Shown here: positions 1 to 12,157 of the stretch, piece after piece
Numbering within the stretch: the stretch's first letter is position 1
Layout of the letters: each line of letters begins with the position of its first letter
Source: Neurospora tetraspora
Taxonomy: Eukaryota > Ascomycota > Sordariomycetes > Sordariales > Sordariaceae
Reading direction: 5' to 3'
DNA: 64,000 nt
Assembly (NCBI RefSeq): GCF_033439725.1
Contig: NW_026944386.1
Coordinates: 806,001-870,000, forward strand
Made by a program: the position numbers and the translations under genes
The notes under the pieces: generated by a model
Told to the model about the DNA's origin: nothing
Database searches by the model: none
Seen by the model: the letters and a program-made list of their open reading frames with translations, nothing else

Positions 1-2750
1 CCTTCCGTCGTTATTCGGTAATTAAGGAAGTTAATATATTTTTTATAGAATTTGTATTTTGAGAATTTAGTGTATAGTTAGGCGTCCTTTAGCTGTTTAA
101 AGATGAATTATAGGTATTTATTTTATTCTTCCTTAGTTTAGGAATAGATTAAGATATTATTAAAATATATAATATAAATTGGGTTAATTAAATTTGTTAG
201 GGCTTTATATATATACGTTTAAAATATAGCAGGCGTATTAATTAGTTCGAATAGTATTATAATATATTTAAAATAGTTATATTTAGTTCTAAATGCTATT
301 TTTTATTAATTTCCTTCTTTAATCCGAATATAATAATACGCCTCCTATAAATTTACTTTAGAAAACTTTTCAGCGCCTAATAATTAATTTATTAATTCTC
401 CGATTAGAGGTAACGGGTATTAGTTTTTAATCGTTATTTTATTTACGTTATAATAGTTTATATATAGGCGTAAGGAATTACTTTTCTTTGGAACGAATAG
501 GATTAATATTCTTACTGGGCTTTCGGAATATTTAATCCTCCCTATATATAGGTTTTCTTCTAAATAATCCTATAAAATATTTAATTATATTTTTAAAAAG
601 AGATATATTGTTTTAAACGGTATTTCTTTGCCCTCTTTAATTCTAATTTCGTATTTAGTATTAGGAAGGGTCAGTAGTTACTTTATTCCTTCTTCCAAAA
701 AATATAATTCCAATTTTTTTAAAGCGGGTAAGATAGTTGTTGTTTCGTCGGCGTTATTTTCTTTATTATTTATATTTCTAATAGTAGGCCTTATAGGGTT
801 ATATATAGATATAATATTAGCGATAAAAGTTTGTTCGCTATATATTACTTCATATGTAAAAATTATTAGGTTTATTATTTATAATTTATTAAATTCGAAC
901 TTATTATTACGTATGTGTACGATAATGCCTGCTGAGCCTATACCCGGTATTAATAATAATAGTAGTAGTATTTTAATATTTCTATAGATTATATAGAAAA
1001 ATTAGGTTATTGCCCATTCTTATCTTATTTTATCCTTTATTTGGAAAGTAATTTCGAATGTTTTATAATAATATATTTCTTTACTATTCGTATTTATTAG
1101 TATTGCTAGTACTATTATTTTTATTTATTTCAATTTGTATTTTCCCATAAAATTCTTATAAATTGTATTGATTTTGGCTTTTGGGTTAAAGTCTATATCG
1201 ATTTTTAGTCGGCGACCCTTCGGCGAGGTTATTATTATTATTATCCTTATTGGACTATTTTTTCTAATTATTTTAAACTTTTTAATTACTATAAACGATA
1301 GTTTATTTACGGGGTTTAATCTTTTAGTAGATCTTCGGAATTGGAGAAGTAGTTGTTTTCTTTATTTCTTTTAAGTTTAGGTTCGGTAGTAACGTTTTAA
1401 ATATAGGTTCTTTTTCGGGATTTATTATAAAATTTATAGTATCCTTCCGTCTTAAGCTTTTTAGGATAGTTTTTAGCGATATATCCTCTTTCTTTATAAA
1501 TATAGTATTTTAGTCCTAAACTTTTAAAGTTTATTTTTATTCGGTCGGAGGATTATTTTTATTTTTAGTTATTGCGAAATTTATTCGAATAGTCCTTAAA
1601 GCGTTCTGATTGTTCGGCGTTAAAATTATTCTGCGACTTCTAAAATTGTTAAAATTCTTTATATTTAAGTAAATCCCTTTTATATATATTTTTCTCATAG
1701 TCCTTTAACTATTAACTTCATGCTTTTTAGGTTATATTTTAAGCGTTTTCAATAGGGATTTTTGTATCTTAGAAATATTAATATATTTCCTTCTTTAATT
1801 ATAAGAAAATATTATAAGCCTAATTTTCGTTATTAGCAACTAATTGGCCTAAATATTAGTAATTAATTTAATACAATTCTTATAAGGCTTATAGATTTTT
1901 ATTATTATATTAAATTATCCGGTGAAAGAGTTCTTTAACTTTTAATTTGTAATAATCTAATATAATATATTCCTTACGGATGAATTATAAGAATTCTTTC
2001 TAAATCCTATCTCGCTTTTGACTATCTTTATAAGTAAATTCTATAGAGAATATTCGCTATAAAATAGTAATTTTATTATCGGTTTTCGAGAATGGTTATA
2101 AAATAAATTAAAGGTTCGTAATATTTTTGTAAGTTCGGTTATTTATTTCTAAGCTTTCGATTTAATTTTCGATTTTAATATTAATATCATTTAATTATAA
2201 AGTATATACGTTATAAATAAGTATTCGGAGGTAGGTCGGTTCTTTATTTTCCTTTTTTCTTATTAGGTTTATTATTATTTTATACGATTTAAAGAATATT
2301 TTTAAGAGTTGGAGGGTTACTTTTTTTAATTAGCGGGTTAATTTTTTTTACGTACGATTAATATTTATACGGATATTTCGAACGATTTTTATCAGTTTTT
2401 AAAAATCAAAGTAAATTATTAATTAAATATTACGAATTCTTTGACGAAGATTAGAATTGGGCCATTTAGGACGATTTTATAAATAGGGATTTAAATTTAT
2501 AATTCATTGTTTTAAATTTCCTTATAAGTTAGCGGGAACCTTTACGGAAATATATTAAGGTAATTGAATAGTAATAAATTATATGTTTATTTTTATATTC
2601 CGGAAAATATCTTCTATGCTAATACGGGTTATAAAAATAGTAAGTACGAAATATATACGAATTTTTAGAGAGGTAGCGTTCTAATTTTGTATTTTACGAT
2701 ATTTCGTGTAAAGAAATTCCTTTAAATTTAAACGAGGATTAATTTTAATT
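1..2750 (-). mobile_element. Ty3/gypsy-type retrotransposon remnant (gag and RT), RIP-degraded
   Basis: Reading the minus strand from 167 down to 1 gives a broken reverse-transcriptase palm/thumb. A YxDD-type box at 156-167 reads Y-F-N-N and is followed by I-L-I-Y-S, as in gypsy-type RT, then by a K-rich stretch and a F-L-N-Y-R-I-T-T-E segment matching the gypsy FLGYRI motif. The D-to-N, G-to-N and stop changes are all G-to-A or C-to-T. Upstream on the same strand, 1466-1507 encodes a Gag-type zinc knuckle in which the three Cys and the His are all Tyr codons. The order gag then RT, right to left, fits a gypsy element leaving the window at its left edge. The right boundary is a guess; I could not find its LTR. 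Confidence 0.8.
1466..1507 (-). other. Gag CCHC zinc knuckle erased by RIP
   Basis: The minus strand reads Y-Y-I-Y-K-E-R-G-Y-I-A-K-N-Y-P. Restoring G at the Tyr codons for cysteine (TGY to TAY) and C at the Tyr codon for histidine (CAY to TAY) gives the spacing C-x2-C-x4-H-x4-C. Every metal ligand is lost by a transition of the RIP type, so the domain assignment rests on spacing and on the basic residues around it. Confidence 0.75.
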
Positions 2751-4189
2751 ATCATTATTAATAGTAAGTATATTAGTAGTAGTATTAATAAAGGATTCTT
2801 CAGCTTACGTAATTAGAGGAACGTCCCTATTAGTTGGACGTATATTAGTATCCTTATAATTTCGAATTTTGTTATTATTAATATTATTCCGAACCTTTTC
2901 AGCATTAGAAATATTTTCGCCCAATCGTTCTAGAATACCCTATTTAACTACGGGTACTTCCGGCGTTATTTCCCGTTCCGAAGAGTAGTTTCGGCGGCGT
3001 ATAACTATATTCTTTATACGGGTATTTTTTTTCGGGTATTAATTATATTCCTAGCCTTTGCAAATAATATTTTAGAGGCTAAAGAATTGTAAGGTTATAG
3101 TACGATAGGCTAAGAATATATTTAGTATACGATAATAAGTTTATTTTAAAAAGTAAGTTTTAATTTAGTTGGTAGAGAATATCCGGTTAGGTTATGAGGG
3201 TTTTTATTTTATACGTAAGCCCTTAGTAGGCCCGGGATCCGGCGCTCGGCCTCCGACTGTACGCCCTTATCGTTATTGTACCTACTCTATTATTTATTAT
3301 AATGGCCCCTTCGTCCCGCCTTATTGCTCTTATTGGTTCGTTATAACGTTCTGCTCTTCGGCTTAGTTCCTAGGCCCTTTGGTACGATAACCTTATATTA
3401 GTATCGAATTTATAATAAAAAGTAAATTATTTTTTATAAATATTAAAAGTAGGGAGGTTTTATTAGTAAACGATTACGTTACGAATATTATTGATAATTT
3501 TTATTTTGAAGTAATAGGTTTTTATAGTATTATTTAAATTATATTAATCGATAAAGGTAATAAATTTATCTTCGAAATTAAATTATTTTTATCCCTTACG
3601 TATTTTTAAGCCTTCGAATTTATAACTAAATTCTAAAATTAAATTTATATGATTATATTTCGTATTTAAATAAGCGAAGAAATCCTTACTAGTCTTCTAT
3701 TTCTTTTTATTTATATTAGCCTCTTTTAATAGTGGTATAGTATAGGAGGATAAAGTGTAGAAAGTAGCGCTATTAAAATATTATATAATTTAGGCGAATT
3801 TAAAACGTTTATCGGAATTGAAATATTATAAGTTTTAAAATTAGTAAAATTCGATTTTAACCTATTAAATATAATAGGATTCGGTACGTTTAATTATAGT
3901 ATTACCGTCGCTAATAAAAGTTTTAGGATCTTTATTAATTTTTAATTTAGTGGTAGTAGTAGTAAATATAGTAGCGTTATTATTATTATTTAGTAAGGGG
4001 ATAAATTCGGGGTGGATAACTTTTAAGTAAATAATGTTTATAAAGTCTTTAATAATATTATTCTTCTCCCTAATTTTAAACATAATATTTTTCTTAAATT
4101 TATTATATATATTATTAATATTGTTAAAGGAAATATTAATATTAATAAAATCATTTTAAATAATTGTAAACTATTTTTCGAAATAAATA

Positions 4190-4194
4190 ACCTT
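4190..4194. repeat. Left copy of the 5-bp target site duplication (ACCTT)
   Basis: It directly precedes the TGTT end of the solo LTR at 4195. The identical ACCTT at 4736-4740 directly follows the AACA end. Confidence 0.85.
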
Positions 4195-4735
4195 TGTTTC
4201 CTGCGGTGCCCTGACTGGCCTATAATGATAGCACCAGTACAAGGTTGCTACAGTGAACTATGCACTTGTAGCAGAGCGGAGCGGAAGCGGTAGGAAGTAC
4301 GACAGCAATGCTGAAGGAAGCAGCGTAGTTGCAAGTACAATAAAAGGATGTTGTAAAAGAGGTCTTAGAGAGGACTCTGCTCTCAAGACAGAAGATTACA
4401 GTGGACTCTGCACTGTGAGAAAAGACTATATTGTATTGCTTGACTTGTGCTTGCTTGCTTAAGGAGTGACGAACTGAAGGAGAGGAGAGGTCTCTATATA
4501 CATGGACACTAAGCATCTAGAAGCTTCTGTTGAATCCTGTGATGACAAATCAGTCTGGAAGAAATGCTAGCTAAGTTATAAGACTCTAGAATACAGTGGC
4601 AAAACCTCTTGTATTCTAGTACATTCTGTGGGGACTGAGTCAACTGATTCCGTAGAAGGAATAGTTCAACTAGCCTTCTATACTACAAGGTAGTACAAGG
4701 CAGTTACAAGGCACAGTACTAGCCACACGTTAACA
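4195..4735. mobile_element. Solo LTR inserted in RIP-mutated DNA, not itself mutated
   Basis: The 541-bp stretch begins TGTTTCC and ends GTTAACA, so it has the TG...CA ends of an LTR with a 4-bp terminal inverted repeat (TGTT/AACA). It is flanked on both sides by the 5-bp direct repeat ACCTT (4190-4194 and 4736-4740), the target duplication length typical of LTR elements. CpA and TpG are common inside, in sharp contrast to both flanks, which are CpA-depleted. No internal retroelement sequence is present, so this is a solo LTR left after LTR-LTR recombination, or an isolated LTR-like insertion. Orientation cannot be set. The small ORFs inside it are not supported as genes. Confidence 0.85.
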
Positions 4736-4740
4736 ACCTT
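4736..4740. repeat. Right copy of the 5-bp target site duplication (ACCTT)
   Basis: It directly follows the AACA end of the solo LTR and matches 4190-4194 exactly. Confidence 0.85.
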
Positions 4741-5439
4741 ATTATCAAAATTATTAATTGTAGCGTCCTTATTAATAAACGTATTTTCTGCGGTAGTCGT
4801 AAAATTATTAGTTTTAATTATATCTTCGTAAATAAATTGGGCGAGCGTAATGATTATGTGAGGGAAGGCGGCGTAATTAGTAAATTATAAAGCGAAGTCG
4901 AAACTAAATTATTTAATTGGGTTGCCTGGGTTTTAATTATTACTAAGGGCCTTAGTAATATTATTAAATAATTATTCGTACAAGGGGTCAATAATTGAAC
5001 CGATAATAGAAATTGCGACGTTGGTATTAATAATAAATAATATTAATTAATTTGATTAACGAAATAAAACGGGAAAGTTATTTTTTAGTTTAGGGAATAA
5101 TACGCTACTTTATAGGTATTCCTTAAGGGGATTGCGGTACGATTTTAGTATTTTAGTTTATTGTAGTACGATGAAGTTTTATTACGGTACGACGAGGAAT
5201 TGCGGGTATATTAGAGAATTTTACGACAGCGGCGATAGAGTTTTTAAATAAAATTGTACGCTCGTAGTATAATAATAGGTATAATTAATTATTACGGAGC
5301 AAAGCGACGGTTAGGGGGTAGGTTGGATATACGTAGTTATATGAGGAGAGAAGAAGAGAGGTGTACGTAGGTTTGGCGATATAAGGTAGGGTACGAAAGC
5401 TATACCTAGAGTTAGGACTAGAGTACGTATATATGCACG

Positions 5440-5570
5440 TAACGTGCCATTGGCTAATAGTAGTAATAGTACGGCACGAGGCTCGACTGCCTATAGCGGG
5501 AGCCGTGCATGTGCAAGGCAGTTATAGGTAATTCTGTGACATATCTAGCTTGCATTTGGCCAGAATACTA
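5440..5570. other. Less mutated island inside the RIP block
   Basis: This patch keeps CA and TG dinucleotides that the flanks lack. It contains an inverted pair around CTGCCTATAG and GGCAGTTATAG, and the near-palindrome GCACGTAACGTGC at its left side. On the minus strand it begins TGTCACAG, so it could be the edge of another LTR-like insertion next to the copia LTR, but I found no matching target duplication. Confidence 0.4.
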
Positions 5571-8500
5571 CCCTAGAATTTAATATACCCCCTCACTTGC
5601 AGACTTCTTTTACCTCTTTAAGGTTAAAAGTAAAGCTATTTATATATTACTCTCGTCGTTTTATGTTTCTAGTCCTAATATTTTATTTAGATTATTGAAA
5701 TCTACTTCTCCCGGTACTAGATTATCTCCTCCTCCGCTATCTTCCCGCGGTAGCACTTTAGCTATCCTTAGTAATTCTTTAAATTTCTTATATTCTAGAA
5801 TACCCAATACCTTTATTAATCTATTTAATAATATTAGTTTTATTTTTAAATATTCGCCATTAAGGGTTTCTTTTCTTGGGAATCTCTCCCTTTAATTAGT
5901 ATTTATAAATATTTACGTATTTTATCTTTGTATTGAAGGTAGGCGTTTCCTTTATAAGTATTTTAATAGTTTACTAATTAATATAATATAGAGTAGGAAT
6001 AGGATCTTCTAATAAATTTACCCCTAATACTGATATTAATCGGTTTATAAAGAGGGTCTCTTTAATCATTTTTTCGATTAGGTATAGTTCTACTTCTATT
6101 ATTAACGTAGTAGCCGCGGTTTATTTAGTTACTCCTTAATAAATTAAATTACTATACAATTTAATTGTAAAATTTTGGGAATTTTTACGGTTATTTTTAT
6201 TGTTAGTAAACGAGGTGTTAAAAAGAATTTCGAATTTGTTATTCCTATTAAAATAGAGTATTTATATTTTTATTACTTTTAAATACCGTATAACCTTCTC
6301 GTTCGCTCTTAAGTGAATAGGATTAGGATTATAATTATATTTAATTAGTCTATTTAATAAAAATGCGATATTTAATCGAATACTAATTATTACATATAGT
6401 AAAGAATTTATATTAATTTAGTACGCTTATATTTTTGCGTAGTTGGTAATACCTTTATAAGGAATTAATTTTTTATACCCTATAAGTACTAGGGTTGGGC
6501 GGTAGTTAAATTTAAGTAGTTTAGTAATCTTATTAATATATGCCTCTTAAAATAACTAGATTTTTCCTTAATTTCGATTACGTATAATTTTAATACTTGG
6601 AAACTATTAGAATTTATCTCCTCCTATTAGGTAATATTGTAACTATAATTTTATTATATATTTTTTAACTTCTTTTAATTTGCTTTTATTAAATACAAAA
6701 ACGATATTATCGATAGAATATAATATAAAAATACTATTTTTCTTTATAATATACGGGTTTTTGGAGATTATTTTAAATTTTATTAATTTAAATACCCCAT
6801 TTAGTTTTCGTTACTATAGTAAGGAAGTTCGTTAGAAATTATATAGGGCCTTAATGAGTTTGAGAATTTTCTCGGGTATTTGATATTTCAATAGTATATG
6901 TATATAAATTTCCTTATTAAGGTAGATATTTACGAAAACCTTAATTACATCGTATTAAATAAATTTAAGGTTGAAGTAAGTAGCGAGAGTAATAATAATA
7001 TAAAATGATCAACCCGCGAATGTAAATATAAATATATTAATTCTTATCTTTTTTTACTAGTTATTTTTTATAACCAGCATTGTTTTTACTTTGTTGAATG
7101 TTCTGTTTTTATTGAATTTATAAGTATAAACTTATATATAGTTAAGGATTTACTTACGTTTAGAGTGAGGGATATCTTTATTTACTTCGATTTATATGTT
7201 TATATTTTTATAGCTTTTAAAGTAAATTTCCTTGACTTCTTTAAATTATTGGCCAAATATATAGTTATTTAAATTATAATATTTCTTGGGTATTAGGGGG
7301 AAATTACGTTAGTATACCTTGTTAAAACGATTATATTTTATAATTAACTATTTAATTTCCGCCTTAATAATTATCTTCTTATTTATTTTAATTATGAATT
7401 AGGTTAATTTATTAATATTGAAGGCGGTTTCCTATAATTCTTAATAACGAACGTATTGGTCGATAATTCGGTCAATAGAATAATTGGTATAGAGTACGGT
7501 TAGTAGGGTAAATAGAGGCGACGGGTTAACTATTATATTCGATATTAATCTCGTTAATGTTAAAAGTATTATAATAGACTCTTTCTCTTCTAGTAGCGAC
7601 CTTACAACGAGCGTTATTAATACTGTATTATTTAAAATCCTTATAAAATTTTATATATTTAAAAGTATTAGCGGTTATTTTTTTATCGAATTTCTAAGCG
7701 CTATTATATTATTCCGGACGAATAATCTTAATTACGTTAATAAAATTAAAATATTATACATTAATAATAAAAAGTTTCTCCGATTCCTTTACTTTAAGCG
7801 TTATTTATAGTAGTAAATTAGGTTTATAATTAATTAATTTAATTCTTGGGTTCTTTTGTAAAGATAGCGACGGCCTTTATAATATATTTTTTTTTACTTT
7901 AATTTAATCGTCGACCGCTTTATAATTCGTTATTTATTTAAAGTTTCGATACTATTCGTCAGTATTATATTCCTCCTTTATAGCTCTATTTCATAATTTA
8001 TAATTAATTAATAATTTTATTTAAATACGTAAGGTTTTATTACTAACTACGAATTCCTTGTAATTCCTTTTATTGTCAGGATAGAGGTTGAGTTCTAATT
8101 TATAGAGTTACTTATTAATAAGGTCGTTTTCAATAATAAAATATCGACTACAATTTCGTTTTAATTACGATATTTAATAAGTTTTTTATAGCTAGTCCCG
8201 TTTTAATAAATAATAGTCTAAGAATTGATACCGCTATCAAAATATATAAATTCTACTTTGGTATTATTAATATAAATTCTAACCTTCTTCGTTATAGGGT
8301 AGTAATTAGAATAAGGTTGTTTCAGGGTGGATAGTTTCTTAGTTTTTCCTTAAAGCTAATCTTGAAGGATATTAGGGATATATTTTAATTAGAGTATAGG
8401 TTCTTATTGCGATTAATCGTCGTTGTCTTTGAAGTAAGCGACGTTTTCTTTCGTCTCGGTAGGCTTTAAGAGGGATATTGTAATCTGGTTATTATTTATT

Positions 8501-8725
8501 GTTCGTACGTGCTAATTTTTATATTAATAGGTTGTATATTAAATTATCAATTGTTAGATTTACTAGTTTTATTAAATGAATCTATATAACTAACTCGAGC
8601 ATTCTCTCTATAGAAGGTCTAGGGGTCTGGGGGTATCCTATATTTGCCAAGACCTATTAAATCAGGTGGCTAGGACTCTGGCATCTAGCCCACATCTGGC
8701 CAGAATACCACCCTAGAATCTGACA
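5543..8725 (-). mobile_element. Ty1/copia-type retrotransposon, RIP-degraded, probably internally deleted
   Basis: A 43-bp block is repeated at 8683-8725 and 5543-5585. On the minus strand the right copy begins TGTCAGATTC and the left copy TATTAAATTC; the differences are transitions. The left copy is preceded on the minus strand by the purine run GTGAGGGGG, which fits a polypurine tract before a 3' LTR. In the interior, minus-strand 6706-6720 reads Y-S-I-D-N (the copia YVDD box with D to N). About 6270-6385 reads R-L-N-I-A-F (canonical RPDIAF) followed by N-P-I-H-L-R-A-N-E and R-Y-L-K, the copia RT/RNase H linker. Only about 1.9 kb lies between the RT and the right LTR, too short for a full gag-protease-integrase, so the 5' half is probably deleted. 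The inner LTR ends are not resolved. Confidence 0.8.
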
Positions 8726-8935
8726 CCAGCAGGAAGACGTTCCAGACTGGACTCCCAGGTCCGGTTTCGTTCATCACACCCTCGACAAGCCTTGGAACAC
8801 TTCTGGAAGAAGTTTAAGCAGCGAAGAACGAAACCGTGCCAGGCCAGGTCTCACGGTGTTCGCTGTCGGGTTTGTCCTGTTCGCCTGTCATTTCCCCCGG
8901 CACTGACCAGTCATCTTTAGTCGCTTCTGTTTGCC

Positions 8936-8955
8936 GGCATGGCATGGCATGGCAT
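8936..8955. repeat. (GGCAT)4 pentanucleotide microsatellite
   Basis: Four exact tandem GGCAT units. The same motif, as CATGG, recurs at 30625-30644 and 33931-33955. Confidence 0.9.
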
Positions 8956-11445
8956 CGCCGTTCAGTCCCCTAGCCCCCCCGTATCATAACCGTTAGGCGT
9001 TAGAGTGAAATGCGATAGACCGGGGTTGAGACGCGTGGGAAGTTTTGGGAACCTGGTCTGGTTCCCCGGCAAAATGAACAAGGATGGATGGCAAGGATGA
9101 AGGAAAGGCCGGCGCGGGTTTCTCAGCTTCGATTGCTTCTTCCTTTGCTTCTTCTGCTTCTTCGTGATTCTAGCCTCTTTCCCCTTTTGGGTTCCTTGTT
9201 AAATTGTCCTGTCCCTCCTTCCGTTTTGGAAGGCCGAACGAAAGGCGTTTTGGAATTGGCACTCTTTTTCCCTGGGCTGGGCTAGGTAGTGTGGTTTCGT
9301 AGGGATTAGTTTGCGGCAGTGCTGCTTTTTTTCGATGTTACCCCCGACCCTGGCTGTTTGGGCTTCGATTGTTCCATTTCGAATTCGTTGTTGATGTCGT
9401 GAATCATCCAAAAGCCCAAAGTGAAGCCATCCAATGTCGGAAAGCTCCCGGCAAAAAGACGAGAATTGTTTTTTTTTTCGCGAGAACCAGGAATCGAAGC
9501 GACGCGAAGACAGGACATGCCGAACGTGCGCTAATCAGAATCAGCCAGTCAGTCAGGTCAGTCTTTTTTCGTCAAGCGAAGCGGGTCCGAACACCATCGT
9601 GATTTGAACATCAGCTGCTTTTTTCCTCTCGTCGGGAACTGCTCCCCCTGCCTTGCCTTGCATTGCCTTGTCTCTCTTTTCCACTTTCCCCCCACGGGTC
9701 ACACGTGAAATGTTCACGTGTTGGCGAACTCGTGATCACATCGCGATGAGCGACGACCACCACCAGGACCCCAATCCATTTCACAAGGAAAACGCCGTGA
9801 GTTCACATATGCCCCGGCCCCCGGTCCCGAACGAAGCCGGCTAGCCTCCCATTGCCTGGCAAGTGGACAAGTGGGGGCCGGAATCGCCTCACCCGACCTC
9901 ACCAGGCTGACGCAACATTCTTCCGGTCCGGATTTCTTTCCCCGGGCTTCACCCCCATGTCGCCCCGGCGCCGTTAAACCTCAACCCGGTGCTTGATTGA
10001 CCAAAAGGGGGCCCTTCCCCGAAGCCTTGTCTGTCTGTTCTGTCTCAAGCAAGCCCGCTCGGTGACCCCCGATTACCCCCAGCGACTGGACCCTGGACCC
10101 CCGATGTAAAGCCAGCCAAAGCCAGCCTCAGACGCAGGTTTGACTACCTAGTATTTGTCGCGTGTCAAACAAGGATCCTTTTGATGGGATGGGAGTATGT
10201 ATGGGACCGAGCCGGGCAGGGCACGCATATCCACCGGAAGCTCGAACGGACGGACACGAACGGGCCCGAGGCGAGGGATATGTGGTGCTGGGGCTGGGGC
10301 TGGGAGAAAAAAAAAACTTCTGGAAGAAGGAAACGGTGCGGGAGAAGGAGTGGGGCAAATGCAGGTGCATGGAAGGGGGCCGGGGGTCTTCGTCCTTAAT
10401 CCACTTCCACACCACGCCACCCACCACAAACCCTTGATCCATTTCTGACAACCTAAGTCAGGAAATAGAAGCATGCATGCCCGATAAAGCCAAGAATACT
10501 GCCTGCTTGCAAACCGTGGAAGTTCTTTCTTAACTTCAAGCCATTGAAGGCAAAACGGAGGGTTTTAAAACAGCATGCGCGAGCGTCTGGCCTGCCTTTC
10601 ACGTAGCCCCCAAATGCGTGGGATGCATGGGGGAATGGGGGTTTGGTGATGAACTCCCCTCCCCTCCCCCATATATCCCGTTTGGGAATGGCTTCAATCG
10701 ATATAAAACATTTGCAAACCGTGTTTGATGATCGTGATTGTACCCCCGGCCCCTGTTCGAATCCGTTAGTTTAACGTTTTGATCGTCTCAAATAGGGAGG
10801 TAAGTCTAGATGCTACCTACCTACCTCTACTTGTCTTTGCGTGGTGTAGGGTTTGATGCTTCTCTCATGTTTGTTTGCATGATCATAGAGATATGGTGAT
10901 GATGGTGAAAAAAATTAGTTGTGATTAACTTCCAGGTTGTTATATTCGCGATCCTGAATTGGGGGATATACATTCCCACAGCATTACTTCTTTCATGTAG
11001 TCATCAATTCTGCTCGACGGTTTAAGGGGTCAACGGGGGTTTCCCTCCAGCGCGAGTATCGGTAGCTAAGATTGACATCGAGAATCAGGCGTGTTGATCG
11101 ATTGCTTCCATCCCCCTTCCATCCCACTTTCTTTCCTTGCTTTTTCCTCTTCCTCTTTCAAGTCGCCCCCAATATCCAATCCTTTCGTTTGTTGATTTGT
11201 TGAGTTTGTGTCAAAAAAGTTTGGTGCGCTGGCTCAGTTGATTTCATCTATCACTTTGGGGGCCGTTAAGCAAACACAACCAATATCAAACGCCAGTTGA
11301 GAGTTGATAGGTCACAGTCAACACCTTTCAACTCACAAGGCCTTCCTTACCTTGCAAGCCTTGTTAAGCCTCGTTGTCCTTAACCATGTGGCTTTACCCG
11401 CGCACATGCACCACGCACGGCAACGCCGCAAATGTTGAGTTGCTG

Positions 11446-11462
11446 CTGACTGACTGACTGAC
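11446..11462. repeat. (CTGA)n tetranucleotide microsatellite
   Basis: About four tandem units of CTGA. The same repeat class is seen at 12141-12157 and 12645-12659. Confidence 0.85.
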
Positions 11463-12140
11463 AAGCGTCCTTCCATGCAAGCCACGATAGCCATGCCACG
11501 CCATGCTTCATCTTTCATAACGATAACGGTTAGAGCGCCACCACGCACCGTTAGCCGTTTTTGAACGTCGTTTTGGTATCGTGTGGTGCCTAAAAAGTGG
11601 AAGTGGAAATATCAACTCGAACTGCATGGTCTTTTCCCACACACGCAATGTCTCGTTCACCACGATATACTCATCCCACTACATTATCGGCCGTTGTCAA
11701 AGTGCGCCACAGTGGCAATAGTCTAGCCTCTCGAGCTGTTAAGGTTCCTCACGTTGTTGTTGGTTCCTCGTGAAGTGGCACTCACAGGGTCTCTCTTCAG
11801 TAATCAAAAGTAAACTGGAACGTGGATTGACCGGACCGTTATCTGTTAGTTGTCAGCCGATATAGAGTATTTCACCTGCCGGCCGATCGCATTGAGTGAA
11901 TGTGTGAGTGGTCTTACGAGAGCGCCTCAATCCTAATATGTGATGTGGTATATGAGTCCCGTCTCGCGTGGTGGGCGTCAAAGTCCCCAGTGCCATGAGC
12001 CCATAACAATCTGTTTGCGTAGGGCAGTGAACGGCTTTGACTCGGCCATTTCTCATCCCAGTTCACGCCCACCTGTCATAATCATGTCAGTTAGCCTTCC
12101 CGTCAAGTGAGTGCGGGTGCACAGAGACAAACTGATAAGT

Positions 12141-12157
12141 GTCAGTCAGTCAGTCAG
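12141..12157. repeat. (GTCA)n tetranucleotide microsatellite
   Basis: Four tandem units of GTCA, the same four-base class as the arrays at 11446 and 12645 in permuted or complementary reading. Confidence 0.85.

Larger units (their letters stand above)
1..8590. other. RIP-mutated AT-rich heterochromatin-like block
   Basis: The stretch is strongly AT-rich and CpA dinucleotides are almost absent, while C before G, C or T survives; TpA is abundant. This is the signature of repeat-induced point mutation, known from Neurospora and relatives, which mutates C to T mainly at CpA on both strands of duplicated DNA. No intact reading frame survives. Two retroelement remnants can still be recognised on the minus strand. 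A GC-richer patch at about 3220-3385 still lacks CpA, so it was mutated too but began CpG/CpC-rich. Two patches keep CA and TG dinucleotides: 4195-4735, and to a lesser degree about 5440-5570. Between the recognised pieces (about 2800-4190 and 4741-5440) I see only RIP-degraded DNA. Confidence 0.93.

Noticed and set aside
4253-4516. Short ORFs within the unmutated island
   Set aside because: The island has LTR ends and a target duplication, so these frames are incidental.
10740-10800. Possible tRNA T-loop (GTTCGAATCC)
   Set aside because: No flanking stem pairing and no upstream A box or acceptor stem, so there is no tRNA.
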